A stretch of 63,590 nucleotides of DNA, from the NCBI GenBank assembly GCA_011525695.1, contig WYBX01000053.1, forward strand, positions 1-63,590. Reading direction: 5' to 3'. The notes under the pieces were generated by a model that searched no databases, was not told the origin of the DNA, and worked only from the letters and a program-made list of their open reading frames with translations. This stretch comes from Verrucomicrobiia bacterium. Lineage in GTDB: Bacteria; Verrucomicrobiota; Verrucomicrobiia; Opitutales; Opitutaceae. Made by a program: the position numbers and the translations under genes. Positions 8,034-18,909 of the stretch are shown piece by piece; position 1 is the stretch's first letter, and each line of letters starts with the position of its first letter.

Positions 8034-9539
8034 TCACCCGAGATACAACGGCCCATAGCGTTCCTTCAAATACCGGATCAGGTGCCGCGGCGAAAGCGCC
8101 TCGCCGGTCACCCGCCGGACCAGCTCGAATGCGTTGAACTTCCTCCCCTGCGTGTGCACCTGTTCGCGCAGCCAGCCGAGCAGCCAGCCGAACTCCCCGC
8201 GGGCAAATTCCTCCTCGAGCTGCGGCCTGAGCGCCAGCGCTTTGAACCACAATTGGGCGGCCATCATGTTGCCCAGGCAATAACTCGGGAAATAGCCGAA
8301 CGATCCGTCACTCCAGTGGATGTCCTGCAGCACCCCCTCCCGATCCGTCGCCGGCTCCAGGCCGATCAGCTCGCGCGACAACGCCCGCCACGCTCCGGGC
8401 AAATCCTTCAGCGCCAGTTCCCCGGCAAACAGCCGCCGCTCCAGCTCGAATCGGAGGATGATGTGAAGATTGTAGGTCACCTCGTCCGCATCCACCCGGA
8501 TCAGCGTCGGCTCCACCGCATTGATCGCCAGATATAGCTCTTCCGGACTCAGGTTTTCCGTCTGCGCGGGAAACAGCTTGCGCCAGCGCGGTTCGAAATG
8601 CCGCCAGAAACCGCGGCTGCGGGCGACCTGGTTCTCCCAGAGCCGGCTTTGCGATTCGTGCACCGCCATCCCCGCATTGACTCCCAGCCCCGTACCCAGC
8701 TGTGCGATCGGCAGCCCCTGCTCATACAGCCCGTGCCCGGTTTCGTGAATCGAGCTGAAGAGCGAATCCAGCGGCTGATCTTCCCGGTAACGGGTCGTCA
8801 TCCGCACATCGCTGCCCGTACCACTGCAGAAGGGATGGAGCGAAACATCGATCCGGCCGCGCGTGTAATCGAACCCGATTTTCGCGGTCACCTCGCGCAG
8901 GAACACCTGCTGGGCTCTGATGGGAAACCCTTTCAATCGCGCCGCCACCGCCTGCGCCCGCCGTGCCGCCGGCGAACCGGTGATGGCACGCACCAGCGGC
9001 ACCAGATCGCGCTTCAGCTCGGTGAACAGTCGCTCGATCTCCGCCGCCGTGAGCCCGGGATCGTGCTTGTCGATCATCGCATCGTACGGCGAGTTGCCCC
9101 ATCCAAGATAGGCGGCCTCGGCCCGCGCCAGCTCGAGATTTTTCTCCAATATGGGTGCGAAGCTCGCGAAATCATCCGCCGACTTCGCCCGCGCCCAGGC
9201 ATGATATCCGCGGCTGCCCTGGATCGCCTTTTCCCGCACGAATTCCGCGGGGAGCTTGGTCGCACGCTCAAATTCCCGCCGCGCATGCCGCACCTGCGCC
9301 TCCTGGTCCGCATCCAGCCCGGACGTCCCGATTTCCTCCAGGAGGGCGCCGATCCGGGGGTTGCTCGCAGCCGCCTGGATGACGGCCGCCAGTGCTGCAT
9401 GCTGGCTGGCGCGCTGCTCCGCGCCGCCTGCCGCCAGATTCACCTGCTCATCCCAGCCCAGCAGCTCGCCGACGGTCCCAAGCAGATGGGCGTGCTTCTC
9501 CAGCGTGGTCAGTTCCTCGAGGGCAGAATCGATGCTCAT
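8034..9539 (-). CDS. Metallocarboxypeptidase, M32 (Taq) family
   Basis: A 501-residue protein, the usual M32 length. It has the zinc motif HETGH (H265-H269) and the upstream family element DVRMTTRY, followed by the conserved helical C-terminal half. It removes C-terminal residues from peptides in the cytosol. The ATG at 9539 (MSIDSALEEL) is chosen because homologues begin there; the open frame runs up to 9632, but that extra piece is arginine-rich and lies in repeat-like sequence. It has no close functional partner beyond general peptide turnover. Confidence 0.94.
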   Translation of the reverse strand: MSIDSALEELTTLEKHAHLLGTVGELLGWDEQVNLAAGGAEQRASQHAALAAVIQAAASNPRIGALLEEIGTSGLDADQEAQVRHARREFERATKLPAEFVREKAIQGSRGYHAWARAKSADDFASFAPILEKNLELARAEAAYLGWGNSPYDAMIDKHDPGLTAAEIERLFTELKRDLVPLVRAITGSPAARRAQAVAARLKGFPIRAQQVFLREVTAKIGFDYTRGRIDVSLHPFCSGTGSDVRMTTRYREDQPLDSLFSSIHETGHGLYEQGLPIAQLGTGLGVNAGMAVHESQSRLWENQVARSRGFWRHFEPRWRKLFPAQTENLSPEELYLAINAVEPTLIRVDADEVTYNLHIILRFELERRLFAGELALKDLPGAWRALSRELIGLEPATDREGVLQDIHWSDGSFGYFPSYCLGNMMAAQLWFKALALRPQLEEEFARGEFGWLLGWLREQVHTQGRKFNAFELVRRVTGEALSPRHLIRYLKERYGPLYLG

Positions 9540-9769
9540 CCACGGATTAAAGCGCTTCGACCCTGCATGGCCATCGCGAAGCGCGCGAAGGCACGCGTAG
9601 CTCGCGCCTGGCCCGCCAATCGTTCTCGTCATCGTTCTCGTTCTCTCGGATTGGGGAGTTCGAGCTCCGGGATCCGGGCTGGGTGCCGCTGATTTTCAGC
9701 GGCGGATGTGTTCCGGAAATGGATTGGACGCGGCCCTGGCCCTAGATCCGGGCCGTTTAACAGGAGTCG

Positions 9770-10720
9770 TCACCGCACGTGGACCGACACGCTGCCGCCG
9801 CTGGAGCGCAGCTTCAGGACCGGCCCGCCACCGTTGACCTCGCCCGACAGCCGGGTGCGGCTCCGGTTGGACTCCTCCATCGTCATCCTCAGTCCTTCCA
9901 CCTTCACGCCGCCGCCGCTGCTCGAAGCCTCCAGCCGAAAGGCCGCCTTCGGATCGACCGTGACCCGGACGCTGCCGCCTGAAGTGCTCAACTCGGAATC
10001 GTCGTGCAACGCCCCGGCAATCGCCGCCCGGATGCTGCCACCGCTCGTCTTGGCGCGGAGCGCACCGTCCGCCGACTCGACCCGGATGCTCCCGCCCGAC
10101 GTTGTCAGTTCGGCCCGGCCGGCCACCCGCCCCACCGTGATGCTGCCGCCGGACGTGCCCAGGTGGGCATCACCTGCCGCGGATTCCAGATTGACGCTTC
10201 CGCCCGCCGTACGGGCATTCACCGCCGCACCAATCTTGCCGAGCGTGATACTGCCACCCGAGGTCCGGGCCTCCACCTTGCCGTCCAGGTTCCCCACGAC
10301 AATGGAACCGCCCGAAGTGTGCAGGTCCGTGGCAAAGGCCGATGGCACGGAAATCTCAAAATCAACCTGGACCGGCGGCCAGGAACCGAAACGAAAGCCG
10401 TTGCGATTTCGCTCGTATTTCGAGCTCACCCGGACGTCGCTCCCGTCCTGCTCCATCGACAGCTCGAGGTCCTTCAACAACTCGTCGGCCTCGGCGTCAG
10501 TGTCGGCGGCAATCTTCTGCTTTGCCGTGATCTTCACTATCGAATCGCCCGAAGGGTTGACGCGAATCGAGCCGCCCTGGGTATCGACATGGAGCGTACC
10601 CGTCGGCTGGACTTGGAAGGTCTTTTCAACCACGCGTTCGATTCGCGCCTGGGCGGCAGGAATGGCGGTGGCCGCGACAATGGCCGCCACCAGGAGAAAC
10701 CGGGAAGTCGTATTATTCAT
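9770..10720 (-). CDS. Exported DUF4097-like beta-repeat protein
   Basis: A 316-residue protein with a signal peptide (cleavage near AAQA, residue 24). The mature part repeats the unit TSGGSI/V every 17-22 residues at least eight times (for example HTSGGSIVVGN, RTSGGSITLGK, TTSGGSIRVES). Such repeats are expected to fold as a right-handed beta-helix or stacked sheet, as in DUF4097/GIN-type domains. It is probably periplasmic or surface-attached; the function is unknown. Start is the ATG at 10720; the upstream extension of the frame runs through repeat DNA and is rejected. Confidence 0.85.
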   Translation of the reverse strand: MNNTTSRFLLVAAIVAATAIPAAQARIERVVEKTFQVQPTGTLHVDTQGGSIRVNPSGDSIVKITAKQKIAADTDAEADELLKDLELSMEQDGSDVRVSSKYERNRNGFRFGSWPPVQVDFEISVPSAFATDLHTSGGSIVVGNLDGKVEARTSGGSITLGKIGAAVNARTAGGSVNLESAAGDAHLGTSGGSITVGRVAGRAELTTSGGSIRVESADGALRAKTSGGSIRAAIAGALHDDSELSTSGGSVRVTVDPKAAFRLEASSSGGGVKVEGLRMTMEESNRSRTRLSGEVNGGGPVLKLRSSGGSVSVHVR

Positions 10721-10784
10721 GGTGTGCTGCGGCAATAACCCGCGAGCCCCGGCCAAAGTTACAACAAGTCTTGGCTGGTCTTCG

Positions 10785-10938
10785 CGGGCAAGACTGTGCT
10801 CTTGCGGATCCAATTCCGATTCCAGGATTCGAAGATGCATTCCTGGAGGGACGACCTCCGCGTCGTTCGCAAACTGCGCCCTCGGGACGGGTGAATCACC
10901 GGGTCGGCGCAGCCAAGACTGCGCCCTACGAATCCAAT
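10785..10938. repeat. Dispersed GC-rich palindromic repeat, copy 3 (composite)
   Basis: Two half-elements are joined. A half copy GGGCAAGACTGTGCTC is followed by a short TGGAGGGACGACCTCCG element at about 10844-10868. Then comes a second half copy, CTGCGCCCTCGGGACGGG ... GGCGCAGCCAAGACTGCG. It fills most of the 347-base gap between the DUF4097-like gene and the next plus-strand gene; nothing else is visible there. Confidence 0.65.
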
Positions 10939-11067
10939 GCTGTGGCTCCGTGCTGATCCTTGTGCTCAGTGGCCAGGAACCGCGAATTCAACTCCGCGAA
11001 TCAATCGCTGCGGTCATGAACTCTCCCGCTTGCCGATCCACCGCGGCTGGGTTTTCGTGGGCCGTTC

Positions 11068-11661
11068 ATGATTTCGCTTCACGAAGGCAAGGGCTCGAAG
11101 GTCAGGAAACCGCCCGAGCGCGTGTTCACGCTGCGATTGAACATCGTCGCCTGCCAGCCCCGGATTTGGCGGCGGCTCCAGGTCCGCGAATCCATGTGGC
11201 TGTCGCGGCTGCACGACAGCATCCAGATCCTATTCGACTGGTTCGATTACCAGACCCACGCCTTCAACCTCGACGACCTGCGCTTCGGCAATCCGCTCAA
11301 GCGGGACGACTTCACGATCGAGGATGATCGGGACGTGACGCTGGCGGATCTCGATCTCGAACACCGGGAGCGGTTCACCTACGGCTACCATTTCGGCGAG
11401 GGCTGGCAGGTGGACCTGAAGGTCGAGCACAGCGGCATGGTGGCCAAGGGGACGCGCTACCCGGTTTGCACGGCGGGCGAGCGGGCGGGCCCGCCCGAGG
11501 ATTGCGGCGGGGTGGAGGCATTCCACGACATGCTGGCTTGTATCAAGGAACCGCACACGGAGCTGGGCCGCGAATGGCTGGAATGGCTCGGGCCCGACTA
11601 CGATCCCGAGGCCTGTCACCTCGACAAGATCAACCAGGCGCTGCGGAAACTGGGGAAGTAG
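11068..11661 (+). CDS. Plasmid pRiA4b ORF-3-like protein (IS1096 TnpR-like family)
   Basis: A 197-residue protein beginning FTLRLNIVACQPRIWRRLQV, the hallmark of the pRiA4b ORF-3 domain, with the later family pieces TYGYHFGEGWQVDLKVE, CTAGERAGPPEDCGG and DPEACHLDKINQALRKL. The family occurs as passenger genes of mobile elements and as solo chromosomal genes; its activity is not established. No transposase or terminal repeat is adjacent here, so it is probably a resident solo copy. Start is the ATG at 11068. Confidence 0.88.
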   Translation: MISLHEGKGSKVRKPPERVFTLRLNIVACQPRIWRRLQVRESMWLSRLHDSIQILFDWFDYQTHAFNLDDLRFGNPLKRDDFTIEDDRDVTLADLDLEHRERFTYGYHFGEGWQVDLKVEHSGMVAKGTRYPVCTAGERAGPPEDCGGVEAFHDMLACIKEPHTELGREWLEWLGPDYDPEACHLDKINQALRKLGK

Positions 11662-11663
11662 GC

Positions 11664-11686
11664 GTTTTTCCGCGGCGCGGAAAAAC
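11664..11686. terminator. Hairpin after the pRiA4b ORF-3-like gene
   Basis: GTTTTTCCGCG and CGCGGAAAAAC form an 11-bp perfect inverted repeat around one base, directly behind the stop codon. The T-run is in the first arm, so it is an imperfect intrinsic terminator on the plus strand; it may only protect the 3' end. Confidence 0.45.
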
Positions 11687-11816
11687 TTGGGATGCGTTGA
11701 TGAGAGACTGGGTGCATCTCGCGGGGCATTTGGGCTGGAGTGGGCCGAATGGCGCTGACTGCATAGCGGCGATGTCGAATGGTCCGACCCTGCCCCAGGT
11801 TGCGGTTTTCCACCGC

Positions 11817-14726
11817 ATGCTTCGTGTTCTCGCGTTTGCCACCGGGGTCGGCGCCGCCGTGCCGGCTCCGGGCTACGAGCAGGTCCTGCCGCCCCCGGTG
11901 GTCGAACTGCCGAAGGCGCTGAGCCCGGCCGAGTCGCTGCAGGCGATTCGGGTGCCGGCCGGCTTCCGGGTCGAACTCGTGGCCGCGGAGCCGATGGTGG
12001 CCGACCCGATCGACATGGTTTGGAGTGCCGACGGCCGGATGTGGGTCGTCGAGATGGCCGATTACCCGTCGGGCATGGATGCCCGCGGCAGCCCGGGCGG
12101 CCGGATCCGCGTGCTCGAATCCATCCGCGGCGACAGCCATTACGATCGATCCACGCTCTTTGCGGAGGGGCTGCTCTTTCCAACCTCCGTGCTGCCCTGG
12201 CGCCGCGGCGTGCTCGTCACCGCCGCCCCCGACATCTTCTATCTCGAGGACACCGACGGGGATGGAAAGGCGGATCGATCGGAGACGCTGTTCACCGGGC
12301 TGGGCGAGGGCAACCAGCAGCACCGGGCGAACGGGCTGCAATGGGGGCTGGACGGCTGGGTGTATCTTGCGAATGGCGACAGTGGCGGCGTGATCCGCTC
12401 CACCCGCACGGGCGAGCAGCTGGAACTCGGGCGCCGCGATTTCCGGATCCTCCCGGACGAGGGCCGGCTGGAGCCGCAGTCCGGCCGTTCCCAGTTCGGC
12501 CGGAACCGCGACGACTGGGGTAACTGGTTCGGCGGAAACAATTCCAACCCGATCTGGCATTACGCGCTCGATGATCGCTACCTGCGGCGCAATCCCCATT
12601 TCGCGCCGCCGGACGCGGTGGTGACGGTCCCGCAGATCCCGGGGGCGGCTCCGGTTTACCCGGCGAGCCGGTTGCTGGCGCGCTTCAACGATCCCTATGG
12701 GGCGAGCCGGTTCACCTCGGCGTGCGGCGTGATGGTCTATCGCGACGATCTGCTGGGACCGGGCTTTGCGGGCAATATCTTCGTGAGCGAACCGGTCCAC
12801 AATCTCGTCAGCCGGCAGGTGGTCCGGCCTAGCGGAGTCACCTTCACGAGCCGGCGGGCGCCGGAGGAGGCCACGTCGGAGTTCATCGCCTCGACTGACA
12901 ACTGGTCGCGGTTCGTCTACACGCGCGCCGGGCCGGATGGCGCACTGTACGTGGCTGACATGTACCGGCTGGTGATTGAGCATCCCCAGTGGATTCCGGC
13001 GGAATGGCAGAAGATCCTCGGTAATCTCCGGGCCGGCGATGACCGCGGCCGGATTTACCGCGTCGTCCCTGAGGGGGCGGCACTGCGCGCGATGCCGCGG
13101 CTCGATCGGGCCGACATGGCCGGGCTGGTGGCCGCGCTGGAGAGCCCGAGCGGAACGGTCCGGGATCTGGCGCAGCAGCAACTCCACTGGCGCAGGAGCC
13201 GGGAGGCGGTGCCCGCGCTCGAGGCGCTCGCAACCGGTTCCTCCCGGCCGGCGAGCCGGGCACAGGCGCAATGGACCCTCGAGCTGATCGGCGGACTTTC
13301 GCCGCAGGTCGTCGAGGCGGGCCTCCGCGATCCGGATCCCGGGGTCCGGCGGCAGGCGGTGCGATTGACGGAGGGTTTTGTCGCCACCGCGCCGGAACTG
13401 CTGACGCGGTTGATCGAATTGGTGGAGGATCCCGCGCCGCCGGTCCGGCAGCAGGTGGCCTACACGCTGGGCGAGTGGCCGCAACCGGCCGCGGGTGAGG
13501 CGCTGGCACGGCTCGTCCGACGAGAGAAGGACACCTTCATCCTGGCGGCCGCGATGAGTTCGGCATTGCCCCATGCCGACACGATGCTCGCGCGACGGGA
13601 CGGCGGAGGAAACGACGACGCGCTGCTGCAGATCGCGATTGCGACCCAGAACCGGCCGGCATTGACGGCGTGGCTCAAGGGGATCACGGCCGATCGTGGG
13701 CCTGCGGACATTTCGGAGCAGTTGGGCAAATTGGCGACGTTTTTGGATACGCTGGGGAGGAACGGGCAATCGCTGGCAGCGCTGCATGTCCGGGCGGACG
13801 GGGGGCTGCGCGATGCGATCGCAGCGACGCAGGCGCTCTTTGCCTCCGCGCGGGCCATTGCGGCGAGTGGCGGGGAGCCGATTGAGCGGCGGATTGCTGC
13901 GGTGCGGATTCTCGGGCGCGGCTTCAAGCGCCAGCAGGAGGATGTCGTGCAACTGCTGGCGCTGCTGGCGCCGCAGGCTCCGGGAGAGTTGCAGGTCGCG
14001 GCCATTGCGGCCCTGGGCCACCAGAAAGACGAGTCGATCCCCGAGCGGCTCCTGCAGGACTGGAATGGATATGGTGCGGAGACCCGCGCCGCGGTCCTTG
14101 GATTGCTGACGAGCCGGGTGGCATGGACGGATCTGCTGCTCGACTGGATTGCAGCGGAACCGGCGCGTGCCGCGCAGATTGGCGCCGCCCAGCGTGCGGC
14201 GCTCACACAGCACAGCGTCGTGCGGGTGGCGCAGCGGGCGGCGCGAGTACTCGAGGCCGGGATCGATCCGAACCGGCAAAGGGTGGTTGAGGACTATCTT
14301 GGCCGGATGGCGAAGCTGGACGGTGAGGCGGCGCGCGGCGCGACGGTCTTCACGGCGGCCTGCGCGGCATGTCACCGGTTCGGCAACACGCCAGGCGGCG
14401 CGATTGGACCCGATCTCGCGGTCGTCACGGATCGGTCGCGGCCGTACCTTGTCACGCACATCCTGGATCCCAACCGGGCGGTCGAGGCTCGATCGATGTT
14501 GTACACGGCAACGCTGAACAATGGCCGGGTGCTTGCCGGGATGCTCCTGGGCGAGGCCGGCAACAGCATCACTTTTGCAGGGCTAGATGGCACGGAGCAG
14601 ATCATCCTGCGAAGCGAACTGAAGCGTCTGGAGAGCACGGGTCGCTCGCTGATGCCCGACGGGCTGGAGGCGACGGTGTCGCCGCAGCAGCTGGCTGATC
14701 TGGTGGCCTTCCTCGCGGAGCGGTAA
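11817..14726 (+). CDS. PVC-type membrane-bound dehydrogenase with C-terminal cytochrome c domain
   Basis: With the ATG at 11817 the protein has 969 residues and starts with a signal peptide (MLRVLAFATGVGAAVPA). Residues about 35-420 form a glucose-dehydrogenase-like beta-propeller (GFRVELVAAEPMVADPID, MWVVEMADYPSGMD, FYLEDTDGDGKAD, HRANGLQWGLDGWVY). Residues about 430-830 are HEAT-like helical repeats. The C-terminus has one heme c site, CAACH (near 847), and the PVC-type heme domain signature IGPDLAVV and ILDPNRAVE. This architecture is widespread in Planctomycetes and Verrucomicrobia, where it is predicted to oxidise carbohydrate substrates in the periplasm; the substrate is unknown. An in-frame ATG at 11772 is a possible alternative start. 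Confidence 0.92.
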   Translation: MLRVLAFATGVGAAVPAPGYEQVLPPPVVELPKALSPAESLQAIRVPAGFRVELVAAEPMVADPIDMVWSADGRMWVVEMADYPSGMDARGSPGGRIRVLESIRGDSHYDRSTLFAEGLLFPTSVLPWRRGVLVTAAPDIFYLEDTDGDGKADRSETLFTGLGEGNQQHRANGLQWGLDGWVYLANGDSGGVIRSTRTGEQLELGRRDFRILPDEGRLEPQSGRSQFGRNRDDWGNWFGGNNSNPIWHYALDDRYLRRNPHFAPPDAVVTVPQIPGAAPVYPASRLLARFNDPYGASRFTSACGVMVYRDDLLGPGFAGNIFVSEPVHNLVSRQVVRPSGVTFTSRRAPEEATSEFIASTDNWSRFVYTRAGPDGALYVADMYRLVIEHPQWIPAEWQKILGNLRAGDDRGRIYRVVPEGAALRAMPRLDRADMAGLVAALESPSGTVRDLAQQQLHWRRSREAVPALEALATGSSRPASRAQAQWTLELIGGLSPQVVEAGLRDPDPGVRRQAVRLTEGFVATAPELLTRLIELVEDPAPPVRQQVAYTLGEWPQPAAGEALARLVRREKDTFILAAAMSSALPHADTMLARRDGGGNDDALLQIAIATQNRPALTAWLKGITADRGPADISEQLGKLATFLDTLGRNGQSLAALHVRADGGLRDAIAATQALFASARAIAASGGEPIERRIAAVRILGRGFKRQQEDVVQLLALLAPQAPGELQVAAIAALGHQKDESIPERLLQDWNGYGAETRAAVLGLLTSRVAWTDLLLDWIAAEPARAAQIGAAQRAALTQHSVVRVAQRAARVLEAGIDPNRQRVVEDYLGRMAKLDGEAARGATVFTAACAACHRFGNTPGGAIGPDLAVVTDRSRPYLVTHILDPNRAVEARSMLYTATLNNGRVLAGMLLGEAGNSITFAGLDGTEQIILRSELKRLESTGRSLMPDGLEATVSPQQLADLVAFLAER

Positions 14727-14834
14727 CCCGGCACGCCAATGCGGTTTCTCCGTCGCGGCACGATCCCAAGTCCACCGACATTTGACCAGGAGCCGAGGCA
14801 AACCGAGGAGCAGGGCCCGATGTGGGAAAACAAT

Positions 14835-14862
14835 TTGACCGACGTACGCCAAGCCGTACGCT
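14835..14862 (+). promoter_or_regulatory. Promoter and operator of the yefM-yoeB pair
   Basis: TTGACC (14835-14840), a 16-base spacer and TACGCT (14857-14862) form a sigma70-like promoter directly before the antitoxin start at 14869. Two CGTACG hexamers (14843-14848 and 14855-14860), 12 bases apart and themselves palindromic, lie in the spacer and -10 box. They match the style of YefM operators, whose core in E. coli is TGTACA. A start of transcription at or next to the ATG would give a leaderless mRNA. Confidence 0.6.
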
Positions 14863-14868
14863 CTGAAG

Positions 14869-15111
14869 ATGACATCGATCCCGGTTACCCAAGCCCGGTC
14901 AAAGCTCTACCAGTTGGTGGATGACGCTTCTGCATCCCACGAGCCAATTCAGATTACCGGTAAGCGAAGCAATGCCGTACTGGTTAGCGAAGCAGACTGG
15001 CGGAGCATTCAGGAGACTCTCTACCTGCTGTCGATACCTGGGATGCGGGAATCGATTCGGAAGGGATTGCAGGAGCCGCTGAGCAAGACCTCGAAGAAAC
15101 TCAGTTGGTGA
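14869..15111 (+). CDS. yefM: Type II antitoxin, Phd/YefM family
   Basis: An 80-residue protein with the Phd/YefM N-terminal DNA-binding fold (ITGKRSNAVLVSEADWRSIQETLYLL is the classic stretch, seen from about residue 29) and a variable C-terminal tail (about 55-80) that would wrap the toxin. It should neutralise the YoeB-like toxin and repress the pair at the two CGTACG sites upstream. Its stop overlaps the toxin start by four bases (GTGA), which implies translational coupling. Confidence 0.92.
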   Translation: MTSIPVTQARSKLYQLVDDASASHEPIQITGKRSNAVLVSEADWRSIQETLYLLSIPGMRESIRKGLQEPLSKTSKKLSW

Positions 15112-15371
15112 GCTGGCAACTCCACTACACCAGGCAGGCGAAGCAAGACGCCAGGAAGCTTGCGCGTTCGAATCTGCGGCCACAAGCCGAGTCGCTGCTG
15201 GAGATCTTGCGACAAGATCCCTTTCAGCATCCACCACCCTTTGAGAAATTGAAGGGTGATCTGGAGGGAGCGTACTCTCGGCGAATCAACATTCAGCACC
15301 GACTGGTGTACCAGATTTACGAGCGAGAAAAGGCAGTGAAGATTATCCGGATGTGGACCCATTACGAATGA
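15108..15371 (+). CDS. yoeB: Type II toxin, Txe/YoeB family endoribonuclease
   Basis: An 87-residue toxin, the YoeB length. It keeps the family features PFEKLKGDLEGAYSRRIN and IQHRLVYQIY and ends in HYE, so the catalytic glutamate (in FEKLK), arginine (SRRI) and C-terminal histidine equivalents are all present. Known YoeB cleaves mRNA in the ribosomal A site. The GTG at 15108 overlaps the antitoxin TGA; a TTG three bases upstream is the alternative. The toxin looks intact. Confidence 0.92.
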   Translation: MSWQLHYTRQAKQDARKLARSNLRPQAESLLEILRQDPFQHPPPFEKLKGDLEGAYSRRINIQHRLVYQIYEREKAVKIIRMWTHYE

Positions 15372-15463
15372 ACTTGGTCTGGCTTGGCTCGTCTTCGTGT
15401 GAGCCTTCCGGCCAGACCGATCTCCCCCGATGAACCTGCCAAGTCGCCATGCCGGGCCCTTTT

Positions 15464-15492
15464 CATTCGCGGCCATTGGCGTGGATTCGCGG
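15464..15492. repeat. Short repeat of the ATTCGCG / CATTGGCGT family, copy 1
   Basis: CATTCGCGGCCATTGGCGT followed by GGATTCGCGG. The same pattern is at 21024-21057 and, in opposite orientations, at 36899-36930 and 37017-37050. It lies between the convergent yoeB and M28 peptidase genes. Confidence 0.6.
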
Positions 15493-15532
15493 GTGATATC
15501 CCCGAGACGCGGCGGGCGCCACATCCCCGCCG

Positions 15533-17256
<1,724 letters not shown>

Positions 17257-17260
<4 letters not shown>

Positions 17261-18909
17261 TTTACTGCGGCCGGGGCGGAGCCCGGCCCTCCATTGTCAT
17301 CGAGATAAATCGTGTGGAACGAACGCGACCAGAGCCCGTCCTCCTGCCAGCCGCGGACCTCGGGCGACATCAACCAAATCTTGGTGTTGAAATAGAGCGG
17401 CGTGATGGGGGCGGCGGCGAGCAGCCGGTCTTCGGCCCCGCGCAGCAGCCGGGCGCGGCGGCCGCCATCGGCGATCCCGCGGGCGGCGGCCAGCTCCTGG
17501 TCGAAGGCCGCATCGCTCCATTGGGGATAATTCCCGGGTGAACCGGTCCGGAAATCCGCGAGCAGGTTGGCCGCGTCGGCCACGTCGGGGATGGCCGTGA
17601 TGAAGGCGATGTCGTACCGGCCGCCGGACAGCGCATCCAGGTGCACGCGGGCTTCACGCACGGCGATGGTAACGCTGATCCCGAGCTCCTGTTGCCACAT
17701 GGCCTGGACCGCCTCGAGCACCGGTGTCTCGGACCAGCCGGTGAGTTCCAGCCCGGGCCAGTTGGCGGCGGACAGGCCGGCCTCTGCAAGCAGCCGGCGC
17801 GCGGCATCGGGATCGTGGCCGTGTTCGCCGGGGAGCGGGCGGGTATCCGTGGCGTCGCGCAGGGCGGCGGGGAGGATCCGGCCGGCGGCGGGCTGACCGC
17901 CGCGCTTGACGCGTTCCACGATTTTCTGGCGGTCGATGGCGAGCGCGAGCGCCCGGCGGACGCGAACGTCGTCCAGTGGCGGCCGGCGGGTGTTGAACGC
18001 CAGGTATCGGGTCTCGATCATCGGCGCGCGGTGCAGCTCGGCCGGCCGCTGCGAATCGTAGGTCTCGAGCTTGGTGCCAGGCACCGACATCGTGGCATGA
18101 ATCTGGCCGGCCCGGTAGGCCCGCTCCTCGCTGTCGCCGCTGTCGAAACGCATGAAATGGATCTCGGCGAGCTTCACCGCGGATGCACCGTGCCAGCGCG
18201 GATTTTTCCTCACCACGATCCGCTGGTCGGGCCGCCACTCGACCAGGGTGAAGGGCCCGTTGCCGACGAAATTTTCCGGCTCAGTCCACTGGCGGCCATG
18301 CTGCTCGACGGTGGCGGGATGGACCGGGAGCCACGGACCGCTGGCGACGTAGTGCGGGAAGCGTGGCGCGGGACGTTCGAGCGTGATGACAAGCGTGTGG
18401 TTGTCCGGCGCGTGAAACCCGACGGCGGAAAAATCGGTCAGCTCACCGCGGGCGAAGGCGCGGGCGTTGCGCACGGGATCGAAGAGGTCGGACTTGGGCG
18501 CGGCGGTCGAGGGCGTGAGCAACCGGCGGTAGGAAGCGATGAAATCGCCGGCCGTGACGGGATCGCCATTGGACCACCGGGCCTCGGGCCGCAGCCTGAA
18601 CGTATACGTCAGCCGGTCCGGTGAGATTTCGAAACCGGGGGCGACGCCCGGCCGGGGCGTCGTGCCGTCGGGTCCCGGCGTGAGCAATCCCTCCTCGAGG
18701 GTGCGCAGGATGGCGAACTCGTCCGGGAGCGTGGCCTGAGCGGGATCGAGCGTCCCGGGTTCGTTGCGCTGGCTGAGCCGGAGAATTTGCGCGGAGGAGT
18801 GCGCGGGGGTGCGGTCGCGCTTCGAACAGCCGGCCAGCCCCGACAGCACGGCGCAGGTCGCGAGCACGGCGGCGCCGAGGAGGACGTTACTTCTCTTCCA
18901 GCCAGACAT
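17257..18909 (-). CDS. Oligopeptide-binding lipoprotein (SBP family 5), second of two
   Basis: A 550-residue solute-binding protein of the OppA/DppA family. The lipobox LAGC gives a lipidated C28. Family motifs include RNEPGTLDPAQAT near the mature N-terminus, FRLRPEARWSNGDPVTAGDF, VRRALALAIDRQKIV and the C-terminal APITPLYFNTKIWL. The ATG at 18909 is chosen for the lipoprotein signal; the gene then overlaps the preceding paralogue by 23 bases. The last codons (GGPGSAPAA before VK) are encoded by a 28-base repeat found again at 56041. No ABC permease or ATPase genes accompany it. Confidence 0.93.
17267..17294. repeat. 28-base GC-rich repeat, copy 1, inside a coding 3' end
   Basis: The 28 bases from GCGGCCGGGGCGG to GGCCCTCCAT are identical to 56041-56068. 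Here the repeat, read on the minus strand, encodes the last residues of the peptide-binding lipoprotein. The copy at 56041 is intergenic. Confidence 0.8.

Noticed and set aside
10841..11067. Possible insertion-sequence remnant next to the pRiA4b ORF-3-like gene
   Set aside because: The family is linked to mobile elements, but I find no transposase piece, terminal inverted repeats or target duplication; the repeats nearby belong to the dispersed families.
11616..14459. A 947-codon open frame on the minus strand opposite the PVC dehydrogenase
   Set aside because: High-GC shadow of the sense gene; its arginine-rich composition has no domain signature.
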